DNA of 64,000 nucleotides from Archivesica marissinica (lineage: Eukaryota; Mollusca; Bivalvia; Venerida; Vesicomyidae), in assembly GCA_014843695.1 (NCBI GenBank), contig CM026391.1:19358871-19422870 (forward strand), given 5' to 3'. Below, piece after piece: positions 44,129 to 59,100 of the stretch. Numbering within the stretch: position 1 is the first letter of the stretch; each line of letters starts with the position of its first letter. The notes under the pieces were generated by a model. It ran no database searches. It was not told where the DNA came from and saw nothing but the letters and a program-made list of their open reading frames with translations. The translations under genes and the position numbers were made by a program.

Positions 44129-47100
44129 ACTGACTTCAATGGTATGCATACAGTTATGCCCCAAGTCTGCATTAGACGACAATTTAGCCACCTGACTTCA
44201 ATGGTGTGCAGATAGTTAAGCCTCAAGTGTGAGTTAGATGACAGTTTAGTCACCTGACTTCAATGATGTACAGATATTTAAGCCCCAAGTGTGCGATAAA
44301 TGACAGCTTAGCCCCCTGACTTTAATGATGTGCAGAAATTTAAACCCAAAGTGTGAGTGAGATGACAATTTAGCCACCTGACTTCAATGGTGTACAGATA
44401 GTTAAGCCTCAAGTGTGCGTTAGATGACAGTTTAGCCACCTGACTTCAATGGTGTGCAGATAGTTATGCCCCAAGTGTGCCTTAGTTGACAGTTTAGCCA
44501 CCTGACTTCAATGATGTGCAGATAGATAAACCCCAAGTGTACGTTAGATGACAGATTAGCCACCTGACTTCAATGGTGTGCATATATTTAAACCCCAATT
44601 GTGCATTATTTGACAATTTAAAAAGCAGACTTCAATGGTGTGCAGAGAGTTAAGCCGCAAGTGTACATTAGATGCCAATTTAGCCACCTAACTTCAATGG
44701 TGTACAGATATTTAAGCCTCAAGTGTGCGTTAGATGACAGTTTAGCCACCAGACCTCAAGGGTGTGCAGAGAGCTTAGCCCAAAGTGTACGTTAGATGAC
44801 AGTTTAGTCACCTGACTTCAATGACGTACAGATAGTTAAGCTTCAAGTGTGCATTAGATGACAGTTTAGCCACCTGACTTCAATGGTGTGCAGATAGTTA
44901 TTATGCCCCAATTGTGCATCAGACGACAGTTTAGCCATCTGACTTCAATGGTGTGCAGATAGTTAAGCCCAAAGTGTGCATTATATGACAGTTTATTAAC
45001 CTGACTTCAATGATGTACATATAATTAAGCTTCAAGTGTGCGTTAGATGACAATTTAGCCACCTGACTTCAATGGTGTACAGATCGTTGAGCCTCAAGTG
45101 TGCGTTAGATGACAGTTTAGCCACCTGACTTCAATGATGTGCAGATAGTTATGCCACAAGTGTGCATTAGACGACAGTTTAGTCACCTGACTTCAATGGT
45201 GTGCAGATAATTATGCCCAAAGTGTGCGTTAGATGACAGTTTAGTCACCTGACTTCAATGATGTACAGATAGTTAAGCTTCAAGTGTGCGTTAGATGATA
45301 GTTTAACCACCTGACTTCAATCATGTGCAGATAGTTAAACCCCAAGTGTGAGTAAGATGACAATTTAGCCACCTGACTTCAATGGTGTACAGATAGTTAA
45401 GCCTCAAGTGTGCATTAGATGACAGTTTAGCCACCTGACTTCAATGGTGTGCAGATAGTTATGCCCCAATTGTGCATCAGACGACAGTTTAGCCATCTGA
45501 CTTCAATGGTGTGCAGAGAGTTAAGCCCAAAGTATCCATTAGATGACAGTTTATTAACCTGACTTCAATGATGTACATATAGTTAAGCCTCAAGTGTGCG
45601 TTAGATGACAATTTAGCCACCTGACTTCAATGGTGTACAGATAGTTAAGCCCCAAGTGTGCATTAGATGACAGTTTAGCCACCTGACTTCAATGATGTGC
45701 AGATAGTTAAACCCCAAGTGTACATTAGACGACAGATTAGCCACCTGACTTCAATGGTGTGCATATATTTAAACCCAAAGTGTGCATTATTTGATAATTT
45801 AACAAGCAGACTTCAATGGTGTGCAGAGAGTTAAGCCCCAAGTGTACCTTAGATGCCAATTTAGCCACCTAACTTCAATGGTGTACAGACAGTTAAGCCT
45901 CAAGTGTGGGTTAGATGACAGTTTAGCCACCTGACTTCAATGGTGTGCAGATAGTTATGCCCCAAGTGTGCCTTAGATGACAGTTTAGCCACCTGACTTC
46001 AATGGTGTGCAGAGAGCTTAGCCCAAAGTGTACGTTAGATGACAGTTTAGTCACCTGACTTCAATGATGTACAGATAGTTAAGCTTCAAGTGTGCATTAG
46101 ATGATAGTTTAGCCACCTGACTTCAATGATGTGCAGATAGTTAAACCCCAAGTGTGAGTTAGATGACAATTTAGCCACCTGACTTCAATGGTGTACAGAT
46201 AGTTAAGCCTCAAGTGTGCGTTAGATGACAGTTTAGCCACCTGACTTCAATGGTGTGCAGATAGTTAAGCCCCAAGTGTGCATTAAATGACAGTTTAGCC
46301 ACCTGACTTCAATGGTGTACATATATTTAATCCCCAAGTGTGCATTATTTGACAATTTAACAACCTGACTTCAATGGTGTGCATATAGTTAAGCCCCAAG
46401 TGTACGTTAGATGACAATTTAGCCACCTGACTTCAATGGTGTGCATATATATAAACCCCAAGTGTGCATTATTTGACAATTTAACAACCTGACTTCAATG
46501 GTGTACAGAGAGTTAAGCCCCAAGTGTGCGTTAGATGACAATTTAGCCACCTGACTTCAATGGTGTGCAGATAGTTAAGCCTCAAGTGTGCGTTATATGA
46601 CAATTTAGCCACCTGACTTCAATGGTGTGCAGACAGTTATGCCCCAAGTGTGCATTAGACGACAATTTAGCCACCTGACTTCAATGGTGTGCAGATAGTT
46701 AAGCCTCAAGTGTGAGTTAGATGACAGTTTAGTCACCTGACTTCAATGATGTACAGATATTTAAGCTTCAAGTGTGCGTTAAATGATAGCTTAGCCCCCT
46801 GACTTTAATGATGTGCAGAAATTTAAACCCCAAGTGTGAGTTAGATGACAATTTAGCCACCTGACTTCAATGGTGTGCAGATAGTTAAGCCCAAAGTGTG
46901 AGTGAGATGACAATTTAGCCACCTGACTTCAATGGTGTACAGATAGTTAAGCCTCAAGTGTGTGTTAGATGACAGTTTAGCCACCTGACTTCAATGGTGT
47001 GCAGATAGTTATGCCCCAAGTGTGCCTTAGATGACAGTTTAGCCACCTGACTTCAATGATGTACAGATAGTTAAACCCCAAGTGTACGTTAGATGACAGA

Positions 47101-50100
47101 TTAGCCACCTGACTTCAATGGTGTGCATATATTTAAACCCCAAGTGTGCATTATTTGACAATTTAACAAGCAGACTTCAATGGTGTGCAGAGAGTTAAGC
47201 CCCAAGTGTACCTTAGATGCCAATTTAGCCACCTAACTTCAATGGTGTACAGATAGTTAAGCCTCAAGTGTGCGTTAGATGACAGTTTAGCCACCTGACT
47301 TCAATGGTGTGCAGATAGTTATGCCCCAAGTGTGCCTTAGATGACAGTTTAGCCACCTGACTTCAATGGTGTGCAGAGAGCTTAGCCCAAAGTGTACGTT
47401 AGATGACAGTTTAGTCACCTGACTTCAATGATGTACAGATAGTTAAGCTTCAAGTGTGCATTAGATGATAGTTTAGCCACCTGACTTCAATGATGTGCAG
47501 ATAGTTAAACCCCAAGTGTGAGTTAGATGACAATTTAGCCACCTGACTTCAATGGTGTACAGATAGTTAAGCCTCAAGTGTGCGTTAGATGACAGTTTAG
47601 CCACCTGACTTCAATGGTGTGCAGATAGTTAAGCCCCATGTGTGCATTAAATGACAGTTTAGCCATCTGACTTCAATGGTGTACATATATTTAATCCCCA
47701 AGTGTGCATTATTTGACAATTTAACAAACTGACTTCAATGGTGTGCATATAGTTAAGCCCCAAGTGTACGTTAGATGACAATTTAGCCACCTGACTTCAG
47801 TGGTGTGCATATATATAAACCCCAAGTGTGCATTATTTGACAATTTAACAACCTGACTTCACTGGTGTGCAGAGAGTTAAGCCCCAAGTGTGCATTATTT
47901 GACAATTTAACAATCTGACTTCAATGATGTGCAGAAAGTTATGCGACAAGTGTGCGTTATATGACAATTTAGCCACCTGACTTCAATGGTATGCATACAG
48001 TTATGCCCCAAGTGTGCATTAGACGACAATTTAGCCACCTGACTTCAATGGTGTGCAGATAGTTAAGCCTCAAGTGTGAGTTAGATGACAGTTTAGTCAC
48101 CTGACTTCAATGATGTACAGATATTTAAGCTTCAAGTGTGCGTTAAATGATAGCTTAGCCCCCTGACTTTAATGATGTGCAGAAATTAAACCCCAAGTGT
48201 GAGTTAGATGACAATTTAGCCACCTGACTTCAATGGTGTGCAGATAGTTAAGCCCAAAGTGTGAGTGAGATGACAATTTAGCCACCTGACTTCAATGGTG
48301 TACAGATAGTTAAGCCTCAAGTGTGCGTTAGATGACAGTTTAGCCACCTGACTTCAATGGTGTGCAGATAGTTAAGCCCCATGTGTGCATTAAATGACAG
48401 TTTAGCCACCTGACTTCAATGGTGTACATATATTTAATCCCCAAGTGTGCATTATTTGACAATTTAACAAACTGACTTCAATGGTGTGCATATAGTTAAG
48501 CCCCAAGTGTACGTTAGATGACAATTTAGCCACCTGACTTCAATGGTGTGCATATATTTAAACCCCAAATGTGCATTATTTGACAATTTAACAACCAGAC
48601 TTCAATGGTTTGCAGAGAGTTAAGCCTCAAGTGTGCGTTAGATGACAGTTTAGCCACCTGACTTCAATGGTGTGCAGATAGTTATGCCCCAAGTGTGCAC
48701 TAGACGAGAGTTTAGCCACCTGACTTCAGTGGTGTGGAGATAGTTATGCCCAAAGTGTGCGTTGGATGACAGTTTAGTCACATGGCTGCAATGATGTACA
48801 GATAGATAAGCTTCAATTGTGCGTTAGATGATATTTTAGCCACCTGACTTCAATGATGTGCAGATAGTTAAACCCCAAGTGTACGTTAGATGACAGATTA
48901 GCCTCCTGACTTCAATGGTGTGCATATATTTAAACCCCAAATGTGCATTATTTGACAATTTAACAACCAGACTTCAATGGTGTGCAGAGAGTTACGCCTC
49001 AAGTGTGCGTTAGATGACAGTTTAGCCACCTGACTTCAATGGTGTGCAGATAGTTATGCCCCAAGTGTGCACTAGACGAGAGTTTAGCCACCTGACTTCA
49101 GTGGTGTGGAGATAGTTATGCCCAAAGTGTGCATTGGATGACAGTTTAGTCACATGGCTGCAATGATGTACAGATAGATAAGCTTCAATTGTGCGTTAGA
49201 TGATATTTTAGCCACCTGACTTCAATGATGTGCAGATAGTTAAACCCCAAGTGTACGTTATATGACAGATTAGCCACCTGACTTCAATGGTGTGCATATA
49301 TTTAAACCCCAAGTGTGCATTATTTGACAATTTAACAACCAGACTTCAATGGTGTGCAGAGAGTTAAGCCCCAAGTGTACCTTAGATGCCAATTTAGCCA
49401 CCTAACTTCAATGGTGTACAGATAGTTAAGCCTCAAGTGTGCGTTAGATGACAGTTTAGCCACCTGACTTCAATGGTGTGCAGATAGTTATGCCCCAAGT
49501 GTGCCTTAGATGACAGTTTAGCCACCTGACTTCAATGATGTGCAGATAGTTAAACCCCAAGTGTACATTAGATGACAGTTTAGCAACCTGACTTCAATGG
49601 TGTGCAGATAGTTAAACCCCAAGTGTGCATTATATGACAATTTAACAACCAGACTTCAATGGTGTGCAGATAGTTAAGCCCCAAGTGTACCTTAGATGCC
49701 AATTTAGCCACCTAACTTCAATGGTGTACAGATAGTTAAGCCTCAAGTGTGGGTTAGATGACAATTTAGCCACCTGACTTCAATGGTGTGCAGATAGTTA
49801 TGCCCCAAGTGTGCCTTAGATGACAGTTTAGCCACCTGACTTCAATGGTGTGCAGATAGCTAAGCCCAAAGTGTACGTTAGATGACAGTTTAGTCACCTG
49901 ACTTCAATGATGTACAGATAGTTAAGCTTCAAGTGTGCATTAGATGATAGTTTAGCCACCTGACTTCAATGATGTGCAGATAGTTAAACCCCAAGTGTGA
50001 GTTAGATGACAATTTAGCCACCTGACTTCAATGGTGTACAGATAGTTAAGCCTCAAGTGTGCGTTAGATGACAGTTTAGCCACCTGACTTCAATGGTGTG

Positions 50101-53100
50101 CAGATAGTTAAGCCCCATGTGTGCATTAAATGACAGTTTAGCCACCTGACTTCAATGGTGTACATATATTTAATCCCCAAGTGAGCATTATTTGACAATT
50201 TAACAACCTGACTTCAATGGTGTGCAGATAGTTAAGCCCCAAGTGTGCATTATTTGACAATTTAACAATCTGACTTCAATGATGTGCAGAAAGTTATGCG
50301 ACAAGTGTGCGTTATATGACAATTTAGCCACCTGACTTCAATGGTATGCATACAGTTATGCCCCAAGTGTGCATTAGACGACAATTTAGCCACCTGACTT
50401 CAATGGTGTGCAGATAGTTAAGCCTCAAGTGTGAGTTAGATGACAGTTTAGTCACCTGACTTCAATGATGTACAGATATTTAAGCTTCAAGTGTGCGTTA
50501 AATGATAGCTTAGCCCCCTGACTTTAATGATGTGCAGAAATTTAAACCCCAAGTGTGAGTTAGATGACAATTTAGTTAGCCACCTGACTTCAATGGTGTG
50601 CAGATAGTTAAGCCCAAAGTGTGAGTGAGATGACAATTTAGCCACCTGACTTCAATGGTGTACAGATAGTTAAGCCTCAAGTGTGTGTTAGATGACAGTT
50701 TAGCCACCTGACTTCAATGGTGTGCAGATAGTTATGCCCCAAGTGTGCCTTAGATGACAGTTTAGCCACCTGACTTCAATGATGTACAGATAGTTAAACC
50801 CCAAGTGTACGTTAGATGACAGATTAGCCACCTGACTTCAATGGTGTGCATATATTTAAACCCAAGTGTGCATTATTTGACAATTTAACAAGCAGACTTC
50901 AATGTTGTGCAGAGAGTTAAGCCCCAAGTGTACCTTAGATGCCAATTTAGCCACCTAACTTCAATGGTGTACAGATAGTTAAGCCTCAAGTGTGCGTTAG
51001 ATGACAGTTTAGCCACCTGACTTCACTGGTGTGCAGATAGTTATGCCCCAAGTGTGCCTTAGATGACAGTTTAGCCACCTGACTTCAATGGTGTGCAGAG
51101 AGCTTAGCCCAAAGTGTATGTTAGATGACAGTTTAGTCACCTGACTTCAATGATGTACAGATAGTTAAGCTTCAAGTGTGCATTAGATGATAGTTTAGCC
51201 ACCTGACTTCAATGATGTGCAGATAGTTAAACCCCAAGTGTGAGTTAGATGACAATTTAGCCACCTGACTTCAATGGTGTACAGATAGTTAAGCCTCAAG
51301 TGTGCGTTAGATGACAGTTTAGCCTCCTGACTTCAATGGTGTGTAGATAGTTAAGCCCCATGTGTGCATTAAATGACAGTTTAGCCATCTGACTTCAATG
51401 GTGTACATATATTTAATCCCCAAGTGTGCATTATTTGACAATTTAACAAACTGACTTCAATGGTGTGCATATAGTTAAGCCCCAAGTGTACGTTAGATGA
51501 CAATTTAGCCACCTGACTTCAGTGGTGTGCATATATATAAACCCCAAGTGTGCATTATTTGACAATTTAACAACCAGACTTCAATGGTGTGCAGAGAGTT
51601 AAGCCCCAAGTGTACCTTAGATGCCAATTTAGCCACCTAACTTCAATGGTGTACAGATAGTTAAGCCTCAAGTGTGCGTTAGATGACAGTTTAGCCACCT
51701 GACTTCAATGGTGTGCAGATAGTTATGCCCCAATTGTGCCTTAGATGACAGTTTAGCCACCTGACTTCAATGATGTGCAGATAGTTAAACCCCAAGTGTA
51801 CGTTAGATGACAGATTAGCCACCTGACTTCAATGGTGTGCATATATTTAAACCCCAAGTGTGCATTATTTGATAATTTAACAAGCAGACTTCAATGGTGT
51901 GCAGAGAGTTAAGCCCCAAGTGTACCTTAGATGCCAATTTAGCCACCTAACTTCAATGGTGTACAGATAGTTAAGCCTCAAGTGTGGGTTAGATGACAAT
52001 TTAGCCACCTGACTTCAATGGTGTGCAGATAGTTATGCCCCAAGTGTGCCTTAGATGACAGTTTAGCCACCTGACTTCAATGGTGTGCAGAGAGCTTAGC
52101 CCAAAGTGTACGTTAGATGACAGTTTAGTCACCTGACTTCAATGATGTACAAATAGTTAAGCTTCAAGTGTGCATTAGATGATAGTTTAGCCACCTGACT
52201 TCAATGATGTGCAGATAGTTAAACCCCAAGTGTGAGTTAGATGACAATTTAGCCACCTGACTTCAATGGTGTACAGATAGTTAAGCCTCAAGTGTGCGTT
52301 AGATGACAGTTTAGCCACCTGACTTCAATGGTGTGCAGATAGTTAAGCTCCATGTGTGCATTAAATGACAGTTTAGCCACCTGACTTCAATGGTGTACAT
52401 ATATTTAATCCCCAAGTGAGCATTATTTGACAATTTAACAACCTGACTTCACTGGTGTGCAGAGAGTTAAGCCCCAAGTGTGCATTATTTGACAATTTAA
52501 CAATCTGACTTCAATGATGTGCAGAAAGTTATGCGACAAGTGTGCGTTATATGACAATTTAGCCACCTGACTTCAATGGTATGCATACAGTTATGCCCCA
52601 AGTGTGCATTAGACGACAATTTAGCCACCTGACTTCAATGGTGTGCAGATAGTTAAGCCTCAAGTGTGAGTTAGATGACAGTTTAGTCACCTGACTTCAA
52701 TGATGTACAGATATTTAAGCTTCAAGTGTGCGTTAAATGATAGCTTAGCCCCCTGACTTTAATGATGTGCAGAAATTTAATCCCCAAGTGTGAGTTAGAT
52801 GACAATTTAGCCACCTGACTTCAATGGTGTGCAGATAGTTAAGCCCAAAGTGTGAGTGAGATGACAATTTAGCCACCTGACTTCAATGGTGTACAGATAG
52901 TTAAGCCTCAAGTGTGTGTTAGATGACAGTTTAGCCACCTGACTTCAATGGTGTGCAGATAGTTATGCCCCAAGTGTGCCTTAGATGACAGTTTAGCCAC
53001 CTGACTTCAATGATGTACAGATAGTTAAACCCCAAGTGTACGTTAGATGACAGATTAGCCACCTGACTTCAATGGTGTGCATATATTTAAACCCCAAGTG

Positions 53101-56100
53101 TGCATTATTTGACAATTTAACAAGCAGACTTCAATGTTGTGCAGAGAGTTAAGCCCCAAGTGTACCTTAGATGCCAATTTAGCCACCTAACTTCAATGGT
53201 GTACAGATAGTTAAGCCTCAAGTGTGCGTTAGATGACAGTTTAGCCACCTGACTTCAATGGTGTGCAGATAGTTATGCCCCAAGTGTGCCTTAGATGACA
53301 GTTTAGCCACCTGACTTCAATGGTGTGCAGAGAGCTTAGCCCAAAGTGTACGTTAGATGACAGTTTAGTCACCTGACTTCAATGATGTACAGATAGTTAA
53401 GCTTCAAGTGTGCATTAGATGATAGTTTAGCCACCTGACTTCAATGATGTGCAGATAGTTAAACCCCAAGTGTGAGTTAGATGACAATTTAGCCACCTGA
53501 CTTCAATGGTGTACAGATAGTTAAGCCTCAAGTGTGCGTTAGATGACAGTTTAGCCTCCTGACTTCAATGGTGTGCAGATAGTTAAGCCCCATGTGTGCA
53601 TTAAATGACAGTTTAGCCATCTGACTTCAATGGTGTACATATATTTAATCCCCAAGTGTGCATTATTTGACAATTTAACAAACTGACTTCAATGGTGTGC
53701 ATATAGTTAAGCCCCAAGTGTACGTTAGATGACAATTTAGCCACCTGACTTCAGTGGTGTGCATATATATAAACCCCAAGTGTGCATTATTTGACAATTT
53801 AACAACCAGACTTCAATGGTGTGCAGAGAGTTAAGCCCCAAGTGTACCTTAGATGCCAATTTAGCCACCTAACTTCAATGGTGTACAGATAGTTAAGCCT
53901 CAAGTGTGCGTTAGATGACAGTTTAGCCACCTGACTTCAATGGTGTGCAGATAGTTATGCCCCAAGTGTGCCTTAGATGACAGTTTAGCCACCTGACTTC
54001 AATGATGTGCAGATAGTTAAACCCCAAGTGTACGTTAGATGACAGATTAGCCACCTGACTTCAATGGTGTGCATATATTTAAACCCCAAGTGTGCATTAT
54101 TTGATAATTTAACAAGCAGACTTCAATGGTGTGCAGAGAGTTAAGCCCCAAGTGTACCTTAGATGCCAATTTAGCCACCTAACTTCAATGGTGTACAGAT
54201 AGTTAAGCCTCAAGTGTGGGTTAGATGACAATTTAGCCACCTGACTTCAATGGTGTGCAGATAGTTATGCCCCAAGTGTGCCTTAGATGACAGTTTAGCC
54301 ACCTGACTTCAATGGTGTGCAGAGAGCTTAGCCCAAAGTGTACGTTAGATGACAGTTTAGTCACCTGACTTCAATGATGTACAAATAGTTAAGCTTCAAG
54401 TGTGCATTAGATGATAGTTTAGCCACCTGACCTCAATGATGTGCAGATAGTTAAACCCCAAGTGTGAGTTAGATGACAATTTAGCCACCTGACTTCAATG
54501 GTGTACAGATAGTTAAGCCTCAAGTGTGCGTTAGATGACAGTTTAGCCACCTGACTTCAATGGTGTGCAGATAGTTAAGCTCCATGTGTGCATTAAATGA
54601 CAGTTTAGCCACCTGACTTCAATGGTGTACATATATTTAATCCCCAAGTGAGCATTATTTGACAATTTAACAACCTGACTTCACTGGTGTGCAGAGAGTT
54701 AAGCCCCAAGTGTGCATTATTTGACAATTTAACAATCTGACTTCAATGATGTGCAGAAAGTTATGCGACAAGTGTGCGTTATATGACAATTTAGCCACCT
54801 GACTTCAATGGTATGCATACAGTTATGCCCCAAGTGTGCATTAGACGACAATTTAGCCACCTGACTTCAATGGTGTGCAGATAGTTAAGCCTCAAGTGTG
54901 AGTTAGATGACAGTTTAGTCACCTGACTTCAATGATGTACAGATATTTAAGCTTCAAGTGTGCGTTAAATGATAGCTTAGCCCCCTGACTTTAATGATGT
55001 GCAGAAATTTAATCCCCAAGTGTGAGTTAGATGACAATTTAGTTAGCCACCTGACTTCAATGGTGTGCAGATAGTTAAGCCCAAAGTGTGAGTGAGATGA
55101 CAATTTAGCCACCTGACTTCAATGGTGTACAGATAGTTAAGCCTCAAGTGTGTGTTAGATGACAGTTTAGCCACCTGACTTCAATGGTGTGCAGATAGTT
55201 ATGCCCCAAGTGTGCCTTAGATGACAGTTTAGCCACCTGACTTCAATGATGTACAGATAGTTAAACCCCAAGTGTACGTTAGATGACAGATTAGCCACCT
55301 GACTTCAATGGTGTGCATATATTTAAACCCCAAGTGTGCATTATTTGACAATTTAACAAGCAGACTTCAATGTTGTGCAGAGAGTTAAGCCCCAAGTGTA
55401 CCTTAGATGCCAATTTAGCCACCTAACTTCAATGGTGTACAGATAGTTAAGCCTCAAGTGTGCGTTAGATGACAGTTTAGCCACCTGACTTCACTGGTGT
55501 GCAGATAGTTATGCCCCAAGTGTGCCTTAGATGACAGTTTAGCCACCTGACTTCAATGGTGTGCAGAGAGCTTAGCCCAAAGTGTATGTTAGATGACAGT
55601 TTAGTCACCTGACTTCAATGATGTACAGATAGTTAAGCTTCAAGTGTGCATTAGATGATAGTTTAGCCACCTGACTTCAATGATGTGCAGATAGTTAAAC
55701 CCCAAGTGTGAGTTAGATGACAATTTAGCCACCTGACTTCAATGGTGTACAGATAGTTAAGCCTCAAGTGTGCGTTAGATGACAGTTTAGCCACCTGACT
55801 TCAATGGTGTGCAGATAGTTAAGCCCCATGTGTGCATTAAATGACAGTTTAGCCATCTGACTTCAATGGTGTACATATATTTAGTCCCCAAGTGTGCATT
55901 ATTTGACAATTTAACAAACTGACTTCAATGGTGTGCATATAGTTAAGCCCCAAGTGTACGTTAGATGACAATTTAGCCACCTGACTTCAGTGGTGTGCAT
56001 ATATATAAACCCCAAGTGTGCATTATTTGACAATTTAACAACCTGACTTCACTGGTGTGCAGAGAGTTAAGCCCCAAGTGTGCATTATTTGACAATTTAA

Positions 56101-59100
56101 CAATCTGACTTCAATGATGTGCAGAAAGTTATGCGACAGGTGTGCGTTATATGACAATTTAGCCACCTGACTTCAATGGTATGCATACAGTTATGCCCCA
56201 AGTGTGCATTAGACGACAATTTAGCCACCTGACTTCAATGGTGTGCAGATAGTTAAGCCTCAAGTGTGAGTTAGATGACAGTTTAGTCACCTGACTTCAA
56301 TGATGTACAGATAGTTAAGCTTCAAGTGTGCATTAGATGATAGTTTAGCCACCTGACTTCAATGATGTGCAGATAGTTAAACCCCAAGTGTGAGTTAGAT
56401 GACAATTTAGCCACCTGACTTCAATGGTGTACAGATAGTTAAGCCTCAAGTGTGCGTTAGATGACAGTTTAGCCACCTGACTTCAATGGTGTGCAGATAG
56501 TTAAGCCCCATGTGTGCATTAAATGACAGTTTAGCCACCTGACTTCAATGGTGTACATATATTTAATCCCCAAGTGTGCATTATTTGACAATTTAACAAA
56601 CTGACTTCAATGGTGTGCATATAGTTAAGCCCCAAGTGTACGTTAGATGACAATTTAGCCACCTGACTTCAATGGTGTGCATATATTTAAACCCCAAATG
56701 TGCATTATTTGACAATTTAACAACCAGACTTCAATGGTTTGCAGAGAGTTAAGCCTCAAGTGTGCGTTAGATGACAGTTTAGCCACCTGACTTCAATGGT
56801 GTGCAGATAGTTATGCCCCAAGTGTGCACTAGACGAGAGTTTAGCCACCTGACTTCAGTGGTGTGGAGATAGTTATGCCCAAAGTGTGCGTTGGATGACA
56901 GTTTAGTCACATGGCTGCAATGATGTACAGATAGATAAGCTTCAATTGTGCGTTAGATGATATTTTAGCCACCTGACTTCAATGATGTGCAGATAGTTAA
57001 ACCCCAAGTGTACGTTAGATGACAGATTAGCCTCCTGACTTCAATGGTGTGCATATATTTAAACCCCAAATGTGCATTATTTGACAATTTAACAACCAGA
57101 CTTCAATGGTGTGCAGAGAGTTACGCCCCAAGTGTGCGTTAGATGACAGTTTAGCCACCTGACTTCAATGGTGTGCAGATAGTTATGCCCCAAGTGTGCA
57201 TTAGACGACAGTTTAGCCACCTGACTTCAATGGTGTGCAGATAGTTATGCCCCAAGTGTGCATTGGACGACAGTTTAGCCACCTGACTTCAATGGTGTGC
57301 AGATAGTTATGCCCCAAGTGTGCGTAGATGACAGTTTAGCCACCTGACTTCAATGGTGTACAGATAGTTAAGCCTCAAGTGTGCGTTAGATGACAGTTTA
57401 GCCACCTGACTTCAATGGTGTGCAGATAGTTATGCCCCAAGTGTGCATTAGATGACAGTTTAGCCACCTGACTTCAATGGTGTGCAGATAGTTAACCCCA
57501 AGTGTACGTTAGATGACGATTTAGCCACTGACTTCAATGGTGTGCAGATATTTAAACCCCAAATGTGCATTATTTGACAATTTAACAACCAGACTTCAAT
57601 GGTGTGCAGAGAGTTACGCCTCAAGTGTGCGTTAGATGACAGTTTAGCCACCTGACTTCAATGGTGTGCAGATAGTTATGCCCCAAGTGTGCACTAGACG
57701 AGAGTTTAGCCACCTGACTTCAGTGGTGTGGAGATAGTTATGCCCAAAGTGTGCATTGGATGACAGTTTAGTCACATGGCTGCAATGATGTACAGATAGA
57801 TAAGCTTCAATTGTGCGTTAGATGATATTTTAGCCACCTGACTTCAATGATGTGCAGATAGTTAAACCCCAAGTGTACGTTAGATGACAGATTAGCCACC
57901 TGACTTCAATGGTGTGCATATATTTAAACCCCAAGTGTGCATTATTTGACAATTTAACAACCAGACTTCAATGGTGTGCAGAGAGTTAAGCCCCAAGTGT
58001 ACCTTAGATGCCAATTTAGCCACCTAACTTCAATGGTGTACAGATAGTTATGCCCCAAGTGTGCCTTAGATGACAGTTTAGCCACCTGACTTCAATGATG
58101 TGCAGATAGTTAAACCCCAAGTGTACGTTAGATGACAGATTAGCCACCTGACTTCAATGGTGTGCAGATAGTTAAGCCCAAATTGTGAGTGAGATGACAA
58201 TTTAGCCACCTGACTTCAATGGTGTACAGATAGTTAAGCCTCAAGTGTGCGTTAGATGACAGTTTAGCCACCTGACTTCAATGGTGTGCAGATAGTTATG
58301 CCCCAAGTGTGCCTTAGTTGACAGTTTAGCCACCTGACTTCAATGATGTGCAGATAGTTAAACCCCAAGTGTACGTTAGATGACAGATTAGCCACCTGAC
58401 TTCAATGGTGTGCATATATTTAAACCCCAAGTGTGCATTATTTGACAATTTAACAAGCAGACTTCAATGGTGTGCAGAGAGTTAAGCCGAAAGTGTACCT
58501 TAGATGCCAATTTAGCCACCTAACTTCAATGGTGTACAGATAGTTAAGCCTCAATTGTGCGTTAAATGACAGATTAGCCACCTGACATCAATGGTGTGCA
58601 GATAGTTATGCCCCAAGTGTGCCTTAGATGACAGTTTAGCCACCTGACCTCAATGGTGTGCAGAGAGCTTAGCCCAAAGTGTACGTTAGATGACAGTTTA
58701 GTCACCTGACTTCAATGATGTGCAGATAGTTAAACCCCAAGTGTGAGTTAGATGACAATTTAGCCACCTGACTTCAATGGTGTACAGATAGTTAAGCCTC
58801 AAGTGTGCGTTAGATGACAGTTTAGCCACCTGACTTCAATGGTGTGCAGATAGTTAAGCCCCATGTGTGCATTAAATGACAGTTTAGCCACCTGACTTCA
58901 ATGGTGTACATATATTTAATCCCCAAGTGTGCATTATTTGACAATTTAACAAACTGACTTCAATGGTGTGCATATAGTTAAGCCCCAAGTGTACGTTAGA
59001 TGACAATTTAGCCACCTGACTTCAGTGGTGTGCATATATATAAACCCCAAGTGTGCATTATTTGACAATTTAACAACCTGACTTCACTGGTGTGCAGAGA

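Noticed and set aside
43106..44253. Frames running through the Ns
   Set aside because: The gap has no sequence; an open frame across Ns is meaningless.
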